Positions 19,581-28,608 of a stretch of DNA of 64,000 nt are shown here, piece after piece. How positions within the stretch are numbered: the first letter of the stretch is position 1; every line of letters begins with the position of its first letter. The notes below the pieces were generated by a model. It saw only the letters and a program-made list of their open reading frames with translations, searched no databases and was not told where the DNA came from. The stretch covers positions 248,001 to 312,000 of the forward strand of contig NZ_JAJNKB010000004.1 of NCBI RefSeq assembly GCF_021533195.1. The letters are read 5' to 3'. This DNA is from Portibacter marinus (GTDB lineage Bacteria; Bacteroidota; Bacteroidia; Chitinophagales; Saprospiraceae). The position numbers and the translations under genes are program-made.

Positions 19581-19813
19581 TGTCGCCACCCTCATTTAGT
19601 GATCGTTATGTGAGTAATTGCAACAAGTTGAACTCCAATTAATAAATTTTTGGTTCGACTTTTTATTTCATAAATGGACACCCTTTACATGTCAGATCAT
19701 CAGAAAAATTTTGATGTAGAAAGGTACCATTTTTTTAATAATTATACTTCCTGCTGTGAAATGCCTGGTAAATATGAATTTAGGATTTAAAAATAGATAC
19801 CTATAAATAATTA

Positions 19814-21070
19814 TCAATTACATGCATCAAACAGCTGATCAGCTATCATCTCTAAATCAAGTCCCATGGTCTCTCGACTTACCTTCATCACTTCCTCTTT
19901 AATTTTGCCTGGCAATTGTTCATAGCCCAAATGAGCTCCCAATATCATTCCGGCCACAGCTGCTACTGTATCATTATCTCGACCATAGTTTATTATAAAC
20001 TGAATTGTCCGCTCAAAATCTCCCTGTCCAAACTCCAATCCTGCAACCAATATTTGCCAAATCTCACCAGCGTGAAAAGCAATCTGTTGTTGTTTAGTGT
20101 CTAATTTTTTATAGATCTCGACTTGCCGATACCACTCCGTTCCGTTGCCTGGATATCCATTCGGTGTATTCATTTTTTTCTCATCAGTCAGGATATTTCC
20201 TGTGTTCTGGACGATGGACCTGGCTTCTTCTAACATAGAGACCGAAAGTCTGCCTACTAACCTACTATCTGTATAGTGGTGAGGATCTACAAACGATGTT
20301 CTAAAGAAAAGTGAATCCATCGAATCCTCATACAATGCATTAAAAGTCATTACTGAAACCAGTGCTGAAATATCGCGCGCATAACCTATGTCAAATAGGC
20401 TATGCTCAAAAGCCATCAGATAGGCTTGATCAGCATTTCTGGCTATCAATCCAAACACCGGAGAATAAAGCATTCCGGCACACGACATTTCTCCGCCATA
20501 AAAACTATGATGAGCAGCAAAAAAATCTGCAGGAGATTCACCGTATTTCAATGCAACTCTGGCCCACTCCTTGATCCAATTGACCTTTTCCATTCGCTCA
20601 TCGAGCAAAACTGTAGACTTCTTTGAAGCCTCGTCTGAAACTTCATCCACCAATTGCTGATAATACGTTGCAATGAAAGATGCGAAAGCTTCATCAGACA
20701 GTGCACCCTTATTTTGCTGGATATACTGGGCCACCAAATACTTCCACCTGGTATCGTCAGTCGTAGATCCTGGTGACATATTGTGATTCCAGATTCCTTC
20801 AGGGCTTTTAGCTCGTTTTATTTCTGTCAACTCAGTTATATAGCCAAACTTGCTTTGGATATCATTGCGATGCCACATTTCAGTGGATGCTCCCATTGCA
20901 TCACCGATAGCAGACCCCACAATTGCACCTAAAATCCTATCTTTTAACTCGGCATCAGGCAGCGCTTCTCGATCCTTAGGACTAAATTCCTCTGGTGTGG
21001 GAATGTTAACTTTATTTGGTTTCATACAAGAAAAAAATAATATGAATGCTAGAAAAGTAAATCGAGCCAT
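19814..21070 (-). CDS. ADP-ribosylglycohydrolase family lipoprotein
   Basis: The protein is 418 aa. The N-terminal hydrophobic stretch ends in LFFSC, a lipobox with Cys about 15, so the protein is probably anchored in the envelope. The ARH fold signatures are clear: DRILGAIVGSAIGDAMGAST near the start, PGSTTDDTRWKYLVAQY (the TDDT metal-binding motif), and NYGRDNDTVAAVAGMILGAH near the C-terminus (the second Asp pair that binds the two Mg2+). Cytosolic ARHs remove ADP-ribose from proteins or dinitrogenase reductase; an exported lipoprotein member must act on another target, possibly a nucleoside or glycan. It is transcribed away from rpsF and sits alone. Confidence 0.88.
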   Translation of the reverse strand: MARFTFLAFILFFSCMKPNKVNIPTPEEFSPKDREALPDAELKDRILGAIVGSAIGDAMGASTEMWHRNDIQSKFGYITELTEIKRAKSPEGIWNHNMSPGSTTDDTRWKYLVAQYIQQNKGALSDEAFASFIATYYQQLVDEVSDEASKKSTVLLDERMEKVNWIKEWARVALKYGESPADFFAAHHSFYGGEMSCAGMLYSPVFGLIARNADQAYLMAFEHSLFDIGYARDISALVSVMTFNALYEDSMDSLFFRTSFVDPHHYTDSRLVGRLSVSMLEEARSIVQNTGNILTDEKKMNTPNGYPGNGTEWYRQVEIYKKLDTKQQQIAFHAGEIWQILVAGLEFGQGDFERTIQFIINYGRDNDTVAAVAGMILGAHLGYEQLPGKIKEEVMKVSRETMGLDLEMIADQLFDACN

Positions 21071-21087
21071 GTTATGAAAAATACTAT

Positions 21088-21117
21088 TTGTATATCTACT
21101 TAAAAGTACTATCTTTG
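21088..21117 (+). promoter_or_regulatory. Promoter of rpsF-rpsR-rplI
   Basis: TTG at 21088-21090, a spacer of exactly 19 bases, and TATCTTTG at 21110-21117 match the Bacteroidota primary sigma consensus TTG-N19-TAnnTTTG. The predicted transcript begins a few bases later, leaving a leader of about 35 bases before the rpsF ATG at 21158. Confidence 0.85.
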
Positions 21118-21157
21118 CGCTCCATTTTAAACATTTTAATCAAATTAAACTTTATTA

Positions 21158-21655
21158 ATGCGAAATTATGAAGTAACTTTCATCGTTGACCCAGTGCTGT
21201 CCAGCGATGAAATTAAAGGGACAGCTCAGACTTATGAAGATCTCATCAAAGATGGTGGAGGAAAGATCGTTCATGTGAATGAGATGGGACTACGCCAGTT
21301 AGCGTATCCCATAAACAGAAGATCCTCTGGGATCTATTACTGCATTGAATTTGAAATTGAATCGGGTGCGATTATTTCAAATCTAGAATTATCCATGAGA
21401 AGAGATGAAAGAATCATTAGATTCTTAACAGTAGCTCTTGACAAGTATGGAGTACAATACAATGAGGATAAGAGGAATGGTAAAATTGGAAAGGTAGAAA
21501 GGAAGGACAAAAAAGATAAGAAAAAGATCTCCAGAACGGTTGCTCCGACATCAGCAATTGCTGAGGCGAGATCTAAAGGCCCTTCTTCCGGTCCATCTTC
21601 TCCTGAAGTTCCGCCACCTGCGGCTTATAACGAACCAGGCAACGAGGAAGAATAA
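21158..21655 (+). CDS. rpsF: 30S ribosomal protein bS6 with long charged tail
   Basis: The protein is 165 aa. Residues 1 to about 100 are a standard bS6 fold (MRNYEVTFIVDPVL, GLRQLAYPINRRSSGIYYCI, MRRDERIIRFLTVALDKYG). The remaining about 60 residues form a Lys-rich then Pro/Ser/Glu-rich tail ending PGNEEE, longer than in most bS6 proteins. bS6 pairs with bS18 on the 30S platform; in Flavobacterium ribosomes bS6, bS18 and bS21 cover the anti-Shine-Dalgarno end of 16S rRNA, which fits the scarcity of Shine-Dalgarno sites here. First gene of the rpsF-rpsR-rplI operon, behind a consensus promoter. Confidence 0.97.
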   Translation: MRNYEVTFIVDPVLSSDEIKGTAQTYEDLIKDGGGKIVHVNEMGLRQLAYPINRRSSGIYYCIEFEIESGAIISNLELSMRRDERIIRFLTVALDKYGVQYNEDKRNGKIGKVERKDKKDKKKISRTVAPTSAIAEARSKGPSSGPSSPEVPPPAAYNEPGNEEE

Positions 21656-21684
21656 TTTTATCATTCATTTAAAAAAATCGAATC

Positions 21685-21951
21685 ATGGCAAATAGAGACG
21701 ATATAAAATTTTTAAGCAATCCGAAGATAGGAAAAAAGCGTAGTAAATACTGCAGATTCAGAAAGTTCGGAATCAAACATATAGATTACAAAGATCCTGA
21801 CTTTTTAGCTCAATTTGTAAATGAGCAGGGAAAAATTCTTCCTAGAAGAATTACAGGAAATTCATTAAAGTATCAGAAGAAGGTAGCTGTAGCGATTAAA
21901 AGATGTAGACATCTTGCAATGCTTCCTTATGTAACTGATCTTTTTAAGTAA
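21685..21951 (+). CDS. rpsR: 30S ribosomal protein bS18
   Basis: The protein is 88 aa. The conserved bS18 core is present: [20 protein letters not shown], then [19 protein letters not shown] and [13 protein letters not shown]. The order rpsF-rpsR-rplI is the usual one, with a 29-bp gap from rpsF and 27 bp to rplI. The protein binds the 16S rRNA platform next to bS6. Nothing is unusual in length or sequence. Confidence 0.97.
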   Translation: MANRDDIKFLSNPKIGKKRSKYCRFRKFGIKHIDYKDPDFLAQFVNEQGKILPRRITGNSLKYQKKVAVAIKRCRHLAMLPYVTDLFK

Positions 21952-21978
21952 TTACTTCACTTTATTAAATACATAGAA

Positions 21979-22428
21979 ATGGAAATTATACTATTAAAAG
22001 ATATAGATAATGTAGGAGATAAGCATGAAGTAGTAACTGTCAAGAACGGTTACGGAAGAAATTTTCTTATCCCTAGAGGTCTTGGCTTAATTGCCAATGC
22101 TCAAAACAGAAAGAAGCTGAATGACATCATTGCTAAAGAAGAGTCAGAAAGAGCAGCTAGATTAAGCGAATTCCAGGAAATTGCAGAAAAACTGAAAGGT
22201 ATTAAACTTACCGTTCCTGCTAAATCCGGAACTTCAGGTAAAATCTTTGGAAGCGTAACCAGTCTTCAGATTTCAAATCAATTAAAAGAGGAGCAAGGCA
22301 TAGAAGTAGAGCGAAGAAGGATTGAGCTTCCAGAAGATGTGAAAACATTAGGTGAATATACCGCTGTGCTCAATTTACACCCTGATGTGGACGCTAAAGT
22401 TGATTTTGAAGTAGTAAAAGCTGAGTAA
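21979..22428 (+). CDS. rplI: 50S ribosomal protein bL9
   Basis: The protein is 149 aa, the family norm. The N-terminal RNA-binding domain (MEIILLKDIDNVGDKHEVVT, NGYGRNFLIPRGLG) is followed by the long connecting helix and the C-terminal domain (GKIFGSVTSLQIS). It is the last gene of the ribosomal operon and is followed at once by a strong intrinsic terminator. bL9 sits at the L1 stalk base and helps maintain frame. Confidence 0.97.
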   Translation: MEIILLKDIDNVGDKHEVVTVKNGYGRNFLIPRGLGLIANAQNRKKLNDIIAKEESERAARLSEFQEIAEKLKGIKLTVPAKSGTSGKIFGSVTSLQISNQLKEEQGIEVERRRIELPEDVKTLGEYTAVLNLHPDVDAKVDFEVVKAE

Positions 22429-22452
22429 TTAGCTTTTTGATATAAAATAAAG

Positions 22453-22482
22453 AGCCGATCAGTCATTTGATCGGCTTTTTTT
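22453..22482 (+). terminator. Intrinsic terminator after rplI
   Basis: Perfect 9-bp stem AGCCGATCA / TGATCGGCT with a 6-base loop (22453-22476), followed by a T tract. It lies about 25 bases after the rplI stop and separates the ribosomal operon from pheT. Confidence 0.92.
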
Positions 22483-22576
22483 ATAGGCATAACTCTCAAC
22501 GGCAAAAATTTCCCATAGAGATCATTGTATGTTTCTCTGTCTTAACCTCAGAGCTTTGATTTCTATATCATCCTGT

Positions 22577-22606
22577 TTGATGCTTACCCTAACATTCCTA
22601 TCTTTG
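22577..22606 (+). promoter_or_regulatory. Promoter of pheT-zapA-rny
   Basis: TTG at 22577-22579, 19-base spacer, TATCTTTG at 22599-22606: the same Bacteroidota consensus and the same -7 octamer as the rpsF promoter. A leader of about 80 bases follows before the pheT ATG at 22693; I see no strong hairpin or terminator-antiterminator pair in it. Confidence 0.82.
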
Positions 22607-22692
22607 CGTTTTTTAAATTTTCAGGTATATGTTGCATACACCGAATACGTAGCAATACAAACCTAAACTTTACATATAAACTGTGTTTTCAA

Positions 22693-25131
22693 ATGAAAAT
22701 CTCACTCAATTGGCTAAAAGAATATATCGAACTGGACCAGACCCCACAGGAATTATCTGAAATTCTCACAGCCATCGGCCTAGAAGTAGAAGGTATGGAA
22801 GAAGTAGAGACAGTCAAAGGTGGTCTTAAAGGTATAAAAGTTGGACAAGTCATTGAATGTCAAAAGCATCCTAATGCTGACAAATTATCGTTAACTAAAG
22901 TTGATCTTGGAAATGGAATGCCACTTCAGATTGTGTGCGGAGCACCCAATGTTGCACAGGGTCAGAAAGTTCTTGTTGCAACAGTTGGTTCCACTTTGTA
23001 CACTCCTGAGGGCGAAGCATGGAAAATCAAGGCTGGAAAAATAAGAGGTGAGGTATCAGAAGGTATGATCTGTGCCGAAGACGAAATTGGGCTGGGAACC
23101 AGTCATGATGGCATTATGGTTTTACCAGATGATACTGAGGTTGGTCAATGGGCCAGTGATTTATTTGATATAAACACTGATATCGTATATGAAATAGGAC
23201 TTACGCCCAATAGATCTGACGCCACATCGCATATTGGTGTTGCCGAAGACCTTGCTGCTTATTTGAAGATTAATGAAGGTCATTCAGGAGCAGTAAGCTA
23301 TCCCGATTGGTCCGCATTTCAGGAGGGTCACGGAGATGGAGGATTAAAAGTGGAAGTGCTAGATCACAAAGGAGCACCAAGATATTCTGGTGTTAAAATA
23401 GACAACATTAACATTAAAGAATCTCCTGCCTGGATTAAAAACCACCTGAAAGCCATTGGCATCAATCCAAAAAACAATGCTGTAGACATCACGAATTACG
23501 TTTTACATGAGATGGGCCAACCTTTGCATGCCTTTGATGCAGAAAAGATCAAAAACAATCATATCAAGGTAGAAAAACTGCCGGCAGGTACAAAATTTGT
23601 CGATCTGGAAGGAAAAGAAAGAGCCTTGCATAACGAAGATGTCATGATATGTGACGGTAGTGACCGTGGAATGTGTATAGGAGGAGTTTTTGGGGGCCTC
23701 GAATCAGGAGTCACAGATCAGACCAAAAGTATTTTCCTGGAATCTGCTTTCTTCGACCCACAATCTATTCGCAAAACAAGCACCAGGCATCTTTTGAGAA
23801 CTGATGCTGCGACAACTTTTGAAAAAGGAACTGATCCTAACAATACCGTCAATGCTTTAAAAAGAGCAGCTCAATTGATGGTTGAATATGCCGATGCTAC
23901 AGTTGCTTCGCAAATCTTTGATATGTATCCTGACCCCATTCAGCCCAGGGAAATAAAAATCAGATACAGTCGTATCAACAGACTGATAGGAGATGACATT
24001 TCTAAAGATGAGGTAAAGGCCATACTATCTGCACTGAGAATTGAAGTAAGTAAAGAGGAAGAAGATTACTTGCTGGTCCTTATTCCCACTAATAAAAGTG
24101 ATGTTTTGAGAGAAGCGGATGTCATCGAAGAAATATTGAGGATATATGGATTCAACAAAGTAAGCATTCCTGAGAAGGTGGTCAGTACTATTTCGTATAA
24201 ACCGAATCCAGATTTACCTGGCCTCAGAAATAAAGCTTCGGATTTACTATGTGGGTTCGGATTCAACGAAATGATGGCTGTTTCATTGAACGAAGAGAAA
24301 AATTACGAAGATGCAGCAAAAGAACATTTGGTTTACATCAATAACACTTCGAATATTCACTTGAATGTGATGAGAGCTGACATGGCCCATAGCGCTTTAG
24401 AGGCAGTAGCTTACAATCTCAACAGGCAAGAAACTGATCTAAAATTTTTTGAATTTGGGAAAGTCTATTGGCAAGAAAATGAGATTTATAAGGAGGAAGA
24501 ACGATTGAGCATCACCTTGACTGGATCAGTGTATTCAGAATCCTGGATGGGGACCACTAAGGAGGATCATGCTGGTTTCTATTATGTGAAAGCCGCAGTG
24601 GATCAACTTTTGCAGCGTCTTGGAGTGGTGTCATTTCAAGTGTCGGAATTGAGTGATGTTCCCCATTATCTATATGGATTAAAATATCATCGAGGACCTA
24701 AAAATATGGTCAAAGTGGGGGCGATTCATCCAAAACTGGCTACTTCTATGGGCGTAAAGCAAGAAGTGTTTTTTGCTGAAATTGACTGGCATGCCACGGT
24801 TAATGCAGGAAGCAAAACAAAGGTGGAAGCATCAGAGATCAGCAAGTTTCCTAAAGTTAGGCGCGATCTGGCACTCGTTGTAAATGAAGAGGTTCAGTTC
24901 GATAATATTGCAGGAATAGCGCAAAAGGTAGGAAAGAAAACATTGACCAGTATCAACTTATTCGACGTATACAAGAATGACGAGCATTTAGGACAGGGTA
25001 AAAAATCTTATGCCGTAAGCTTTGAATTCCAGGATATGGATAAAACACTGAAGGATAAAGACATTGACAAGATGATGAAAGCAATGATGGATAAGTTTGA
25101 GCAAAAACTAGGTGCATTTATAAGAAAATAG
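22693..25131 (+). CDS. pheT: Phenylalanyl-tRNA synthetase beta subunit
   Basis: The protein is 812 aa. Domains in order are the N-terminal segment MKISLNWLKEYIELDQTPQE, the tRNA-binding EMAP/OB domain (about 40-155; VIECQKHPNADKLSLTKVD and IVCGAPNVAQGQKV), B3/B4 editing domain (about 215-400), B5, a catalytic-like core, and FDX-ACB at the end (SKFPKVRRDLALVV). It forms the alpha2-beta2 synthetase that charges tRNA-Phe; pheS is not in this window, which is common in Bacteroidota. It heads a four-gene unit with the coiled-coil protein, zapA and rny. Confidence 0.97.
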   Translation: MKISLNWLKEYIELDQTPQELSEILTAIGLEVEGMEEVETVKGGLKGIKVGQVIECQKHPNADKLSLTKVDLGNGMPLQIVCGAPNVAQGQKVLVATVGSTLYTPEGEAWKIKAGKIRGEVSEGMICAEDEIGLGTSHDGIMVLPDDTEVGQWASDLFDINTDIVYEIGLTPNRSDATSHIGVAEDLAAYLKINEGHSGAVSYPDWSAFQEGHGDGGLKVEVLDHKGAPRYSGVKIDNINIKESPAWIKNHLKAIGINPKNNAVDITNYVLHEMGQPLHAFDAEKIKNNHIKVEKLPAGTKFVDLEGKERALHNEDVMICDGSDRGMCIGGVFGGLESGVTDQTKSIFLESAFFDPQSIRKTSTRHLLRTDAATTFEKGTDPNNTVNALKRAAQLMVEYADATVASQIFDMYPDPIQPREIKIRYSRINRLIGDDISKDEVKAILSALRIEVSKEEEDYLLVLIPTNKSDVLREADVIEEILRIYGFNKVSIPEKVVSTISYKPNPDLPGLRNKASDLLCGFGFNEMMAVSLNEEKNYEDAAKEHLVYINNTSNIHLNVMRADMAHSALEAVAYNLNRQETDLKFFEFGKVYWQENEIYKEEERLSITLTGSVYSESWMGTTKEDHAGFYYVKAAVDQLLQRLGVVSFQVSELSDVPHYLYGLKYHRGPKNMVKVGAIHPKLATSMGVKQEVFFAEIDWHATVNAGSKTKVEASEISKFPKVRRDLALVVNEEVQFDNIAGIAQKVGKKTLTSINLFDVYKNDEHLGQGKKSYAVSFEFQDMDKTLKDKDIDKMMKAMMDKFEQKLGAFIRK

Positions 25132-25183
25132 CCGGTTGTACTAATCATTGGCATAATTATTTAATAATTGATATATTTGAAGG

Positions 25184-25477
25184 ATGCAAGAACTTTTAAG
25201 AAAAGCGAATAACATTGAGTTAAAAGCGAAGCAGCTTAGAAGCAAGATGGAAATGCTAGAGAAAGAGAATGCATATTTTAAAGAAGAAAATAAAAATTTA
25301 GTTGAAAAGCTTAAACAGCAAAAAGGAATTATACAAGAGCTTGAATTAAAAGCTAACCATAAAGTACCTGGAACACCAGAAAATTTGGATTCTCCTCAAA
25401 GAGCGGAGATTATATCAAAGATTGAAGGTCATGTGAAAGAAATCGATCAGGTGATCGAAGTATTACGAAGTAACTAG
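25184..25477 (+). CDS. Short coiled-coil protein, probable cell-division partner
   Basis: The protein is 97 aa and almost entirely helical. Residues 1 to about 60 are heptad-like with Leu and Glu/Lys (LRKANNIELKAKQLRSKMEM, ENAYFKEENKNLVEKLKQQK), followed by a short Pro-containing linker and a second helix ending QVIEVLRSN. Position and look resemble ZapB-like or FtsB-like small coiled coils. It ends 2 bp before zapA, and this pair lies between pheT and rny in many Bacteroidota, so a role alongside ZapA at the division ring is a reasonable inference. I do not recognise a named family with certainty. Confidence 0.85.
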   Translation: MQELLRKANNIELKAKQLRSKMEMLEKENAYFKEENKNLVEKLKQQKGIIQELELKANHKVPGTPENLDSPQRAEIISKIEGHVKEIDQVIEVLRSN

Positions 25478-25479
25478 AA

Positions 25480-25758
25480 ATGTCAGAGAAGGAACTGAAA
25501 AGGATTATCATAACAATCGCAGGAAGAACTTATCCTGTTAAAGTAAGTGACAAAGAGGAGGCGGTGATGCGAAAAATAGAAAAAGATATTAATGATAAAA
25601 TTAATAGTCTTCAGGTTTCGTACGAAGGAAAGGACGTTCGTGATTACATGAGTCTTGCCATTATTTCATATGCCTACGACCTTAATAAGGCTAGGAATCC
25701 AGAGGAAAAGAGTGTACTGAGTGAAAAGTTAGATCAGATAGAAGCTCTGCTGGAGTAG
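25480..25758 (+). CDS. zapA: Cell division protein ZapA
   Basis: The protein is 92 aa. The N-terminal globular part ([20 protein letters not shown], then a helix with [14 protein letters not shown]) and the C-terminal coiled coil ([17 protein letters not shown]) match ZapA, which tetramerises and bundles FtsZ filaments at the division site. It is one of the standard lengths for the family. It starts 3 bases after the coiled-coil gene and is followed by rny after 79 bp. Confidence 0.9.
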   Translation: MSEKELKRIIITIAGRTYPVKVSDKEEAVMRKIEKDINDKINSLQVSYEGKDVRDYMSLAIISYAYDLNKARNPEEKSVLSEKLDQIEALLE

Positions 25759-25837
25759 TTCTCTTAAAGTTTTGCTGTTCTTATATAAAGCCGTCACAAA
25801 GGTGAACGGTATTCATCATTTTATAAATATAGAACAC

Positions 25838-27496
25838 ATGGATATTACAGCATTAGTGATAAGCCTAATTGTGGGAGGACTTATTGGATTTCTGGCGGTG
25901 TATTTTTCACTTAGAAGAGGAAGTCAGGGTAAGATCGACGAAGCAAACAAAAAGGCAGATCTAACATTGAAGGAAGCGGATATTGCTGCAAAAAGGAAGA
26001 TTGATGAGGCTGAGACCAAGGCCGAAAAGATAATTTCCAGAGCTGAGTCAAAGAACGAGGATATTAAACAAAAAAAGATCCGGGAGGCGAAGGATAAATT
26101 TGCATCTCTTAAAAGCGATCTTGAAGCCAAGAAGAATCAGCAGATTCTGGAAATGAAGGAAAGAAATCTGGAATTAAAGGAAAAAGAGAAAGAGCTGGCT
26201 CAAAAACAACAATCCATTTCCGATAAGCTGGAGAATATAGAGAGTAAAGAGCAGGAGGTGGACAATATCAGAACGAATCTTGAAAAACAACTTAAGATCG
26301 TTGCCACCAAGAAAGAGCAACTTGATAAGGCTAATGAGCAACATATTAAAGCACTGGAGAATGTTGCCAAACTTTCTGAAACTCAAGCTAAGGAACAATT
26401 GCTTGAAGCTGTGAAAGCAAAAGCGGAGACCGATGCTATGGCACTACAAAAAGATGTCATTTCGCAAGCTCAGGCCACTGCAAATAAGGAAGCTAAGAAA
26501 ATCGTGATTCAATCCATTCAAAGGATGTGTGCAGAATATACGATTGAAAATACCGTTTCAGTATTTAATCTGGATTCTGACGATATTAAAGGTCAAATCA
26601 TTGGAAGAGAAGGACGAAATATTCGGGCCTTAGAAGCAGCAACCGGGGCTGAAATTGTAGTTGATGATACTCCTGAAGCGATTATCATTTCAAGCTTTGA
26701 TCCTATTCGCCGAGAAATCTGCCGACTGGCACTTAAGCGCTTGGTCGCTGATGGAAGAATCCACCCCACAAAGATCGAGGAAGTGGTTGCGAAAGTTAAG
26801 AAGCAACTGGATGAGCAAATCGTGGAGATTGGGGAGCGAACGGTTATTGACCTGGACATCCACGGGCTGCATCCTTATCTGGTAAAAATGGTAGGCAGGA
26901 TGAGATTTCGATCTTCATATGGTCAGAACTTGTTGAAACACTCTATAGAAACTGCGCATCTATGTGCTATTATGGCTTCTGAGTTGGGAATGAGTCCTAA
27001 GCAAGTAAAAATGGCCAAGAGAGGAGGATTGCTCCACGATATTGGAAAGGTAGCTGAAGAAGAATCAGAATTATCACACGCGATTCTGGGCATGCAATTA
27101 TGTGAAAAGCATAAAGAACCAGCTGTGGTTTGCAATGCAGTCGGTGCACACCACGACGAAGTAGAGATGAATAATATTATTTCTCCAATTGTTCAGGCGT
27201 GCGATGCAATATCTGGCGCTAGACCGGGAGCAAGACGTGAAATATTGGAGAGTTACTTAAAGCGTATTGGAGAGCTGGAAGATTTGGCGATGGAGTATGA
27301 TGGTGTACAAAAAGCCTACGCATTACAGGCAGGTAGAGAACTACGAGTGATTGTCGAAAGTGATAAGGTATCTGATGATTTTGCAGATGATTTATCATTT
27401 ATGATTTCACAGAAGATACAAGACGAAATGCAATATCCTGGACAGGTGAAGGTGACTGTGATCAGAGAAAAAAGAGCGGTGGCTTACGCGAGATAG
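25838..27496 (+). CDS. rny: Ribonuclease Y
   Basis: The protein is 552 aa from the ATG at 25838; the frame is open to a TTG at 25772 but the extra 22 residues precede the membrane anchor and are not expected. Order: N-terminal transmembrane segment ([20 protein letters not shown]), long coiled coil (about 30-220, Lys/Glu/Ala-rich), KH domain ([17 protein letters not shown]) and HD domain with LLHDIGK, HAILG and HHDEVE metal ligands. It is a membrane-bound endoribonuclease that starts mRNA decay. Last gene of the pheT unit. Confidence 0.96.
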   Translation: MDITALVISLIVGGLIGFLAVYFSLRRGSQGKIDEANKKADLTLKEADIAAKRKIDEAETKAEKIISRAESKNEDIKQKKIREAKDKFASLKSDLEAKKNQQILEMKERNLELKEKEKELAQKQQSISDKLENIESKEQEVDNIRTNLEKQLKIVATKKEQLDKANEQHIKALENVAKLSETQAKEQLLEAVKAKAETDAMALQKDVISQAQATANKEAKKIVIQSIQRMCAEYTIENTVSVFNLDSDDIKGQIIGREGRNIRALEAATGAEIVVDDTPEAIIISSFDPIRREICRLALKRLVADGRIHPTKIEEVVAKVKKQLDEQIVEIGERTVIDLDIHGLHPYLVKMVGRMRFRSSYGQNLLKHSIETAHLCAIMASELGMSPKQVKMAKRGGLLHDIGKVAEEESELSHAILGMQLCEKHKEPAVVCNAVGAHHDEVEMNNIISPIVQACDAISGARPGARREILESYLKRIGELEDLAMEYDGVQKAYALQAGRELRVIVESDKVSDDFADDLSFMISQKIQDEMQYPGQVKVTVIREKRAVAYAR

Positions 27497-27600
27497 CTGT
27501 TGGCTGTTATCTGTTCGCTGTTTGATGCAGGCTGTTCGATGTTCCCTGTTGGTTATTAGCTGTTGGCTGTTGCTTGCTAATTGTTGGCCATTAGCTATTG
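27497..27600. repeat. Degenerate GCTGTTGGCTGTT-type simple repeat
   Basis: About 100 bases after rny consist of imperfect units around GCTGTTGGCTGTT, GCTGTTCG and TTAGCTATTGGC. Similar low-complexity stretches occur between genes in many Bacteroidota genomes. It encodes nothing on either strand and lies before the shared terminator. Confidence 0.7.
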
Positions 27601-27612
27601 GCACAAAAAGAA

Positions 27613-27645
27613 ATTCCGGTAACCTAAGTTACCAGAATTTTTTTT
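27613..27645. terminator. Bidirectional intrinsic terminator between rny and osmC
   Basis: An 11-bp stem with one mismatch (ATTCCGGTAAC / GTTACCAGAAT), a 4-base CTAA loop and a T tract (27638-27645). The convergent genes rny (plus) and osmC (minus) flank it, and the A-rich bases on its left provide a shorter T-run for the minus strand. Confidence 0.85.
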
Positions 27646-27666
27646 AATATTATTTAATACTAAATT

Positions 27667-28101
27667 TTACCCAAATGTAATGTCTAAAGAAATAGGCACC
27701 GCTGAAAGTGCTTTTGATACAGGACACCCTTTCTTTGCATTTTCCGCAAGCTCTTTAAACTTGCTTTCTTTCATGCCCTCTACTTTGCCTTTTAAATCCA
27801 GGTCAATTGCTGAAATTTCGAATCCACCTTCGATTTTATCCAATGTAACAGTTGCTGTCACGTCTAATTTATCAGCTGTATGTCCCTCACCAGAAATGGC
27901 AAAACTGAGTGCCATCGCATAACATCCTGCATGTGCAGCGGCAATTAGCTCCTCCGGATTTGTTCCGGCCTTTCCATCTTCATTCTCAAATCTTCTTGCT
28001 GCACTATATGGAGTATCACTTAGAACGCCACTAGGTCCATTGAGAATTCCTGATCCGTCAGATCCACTTCCTTTCCAAACTGCTGTTGCTTTTCTTTTCA
28101 T
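27667..28101 (-). CDS. osmC: OsmC-type organic hydroperoxide peroxidase
   Basis: The protein is 144 aa, normal for OsmC. Signature blocks are present in order: PYSAARRFENEDGKAGTNPE, ELIAAAHAGCYAMALSFAIS with the peroxidatic Cys (about 60), and NAKKGCPVSKAL with the second Cys (about 126). The enzyme reduces organic hydroperoxides using the redox Cys pair in a dimer and is typically stress-induced. It is closer to OsmC than to Ohr because of the TNPEELIAAAHA segment. It stands alone, convergent with rny. Confidence 0.94.
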   Translation of the reverse strand: MKRKATAVWKGSGSDGSGILNGPSGVLSDTPYSAARRFENEDGKAGTNPEELIAAAHAGCYAMALSFAISGEGHTADKLDVTATVTLDKIEGGFEISAIDLDLKGKVEGMKESKFKELAENAKKGCPVSKALSAVPISLDITFG

Positions 28102-28311
28102 TTTATATTGTTTTATTTTAAATAGAATAAATAAGATCGGTTAATTGTTTGCTCTAAAAAAAATTAAAATCTAATCCTACTCCACGTATCATAATAATTT
28201 GTAGGTATCTGTGCTTAAAACTAAAATTTATTGTAGCCTAAGTGCATGTAAGCAAATTTACTATAACCGTTAAAATATTGAAAATGAAGCACTTAATTAC
28301 ATTTCGTATCT

Positions 28312-28575
28312 TTGAAGTATAAAAGCATCCATTATAAATATAGATGGTGTGATTTTGAAAGTAAAATTGATAGTTTGAATTTAAAAGTGTTGAGCATTAA
28401 AAGAGAGCAGAAATCAGAAACCAGATTTCATCCTGCCATGGGTGTTTTGGTTACTAATGTAACCTATATTAAAAAAGTGCTCATGGGTTTTCCTATTAAA
28501 ACCTTACACAAATACAGAGAGACCTATTTCGGTAAAATTAAAGATTGTTCTGATTGTCAGGTTTCGAGAATGTAA
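28312..28575 (+). CDS. Small hypothetical protein, possible
   Basis: An 87-codon frame from a TTG at 28312, with no ATG start near. The product is basic, without a signal peptide, and ends in CSDCQVSRM, a CxxC close to the C-terminus; the middle (TRFHPAMGVLVTNVTYIKKV) looks like a folded beta segment rather than random sequence. I do not recognise the family. It lies between two minus-strand genes and overlaps no other candidate, but the weak start keeps confidence low. Confidence 0.35.
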   Translation: MKYKSIHYKYRWCDFESKIDSLNLKVLSIKREQKSETRFHPAMGVLVTNVTYIKKVLMGFPIKTLHKYRETYFGKIKDCSDCQVSRM

Positions 28576-28608
28576 TTGTCGAGATACGTAAAATAACAGA
28601 TCATCCCA

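Noticed and set aside
22607-22692. Riboswitch or T-box leader of pheT
   Set aside because: No specifier-type stem, antiterminator pair or terminator found in the short leader.
27497-27600. Tandem repeat with a regulatory role
   Set aside because: Imperfect low-complexity sequence of a kind common in Bacteroidota; no hairpin or coding signal.
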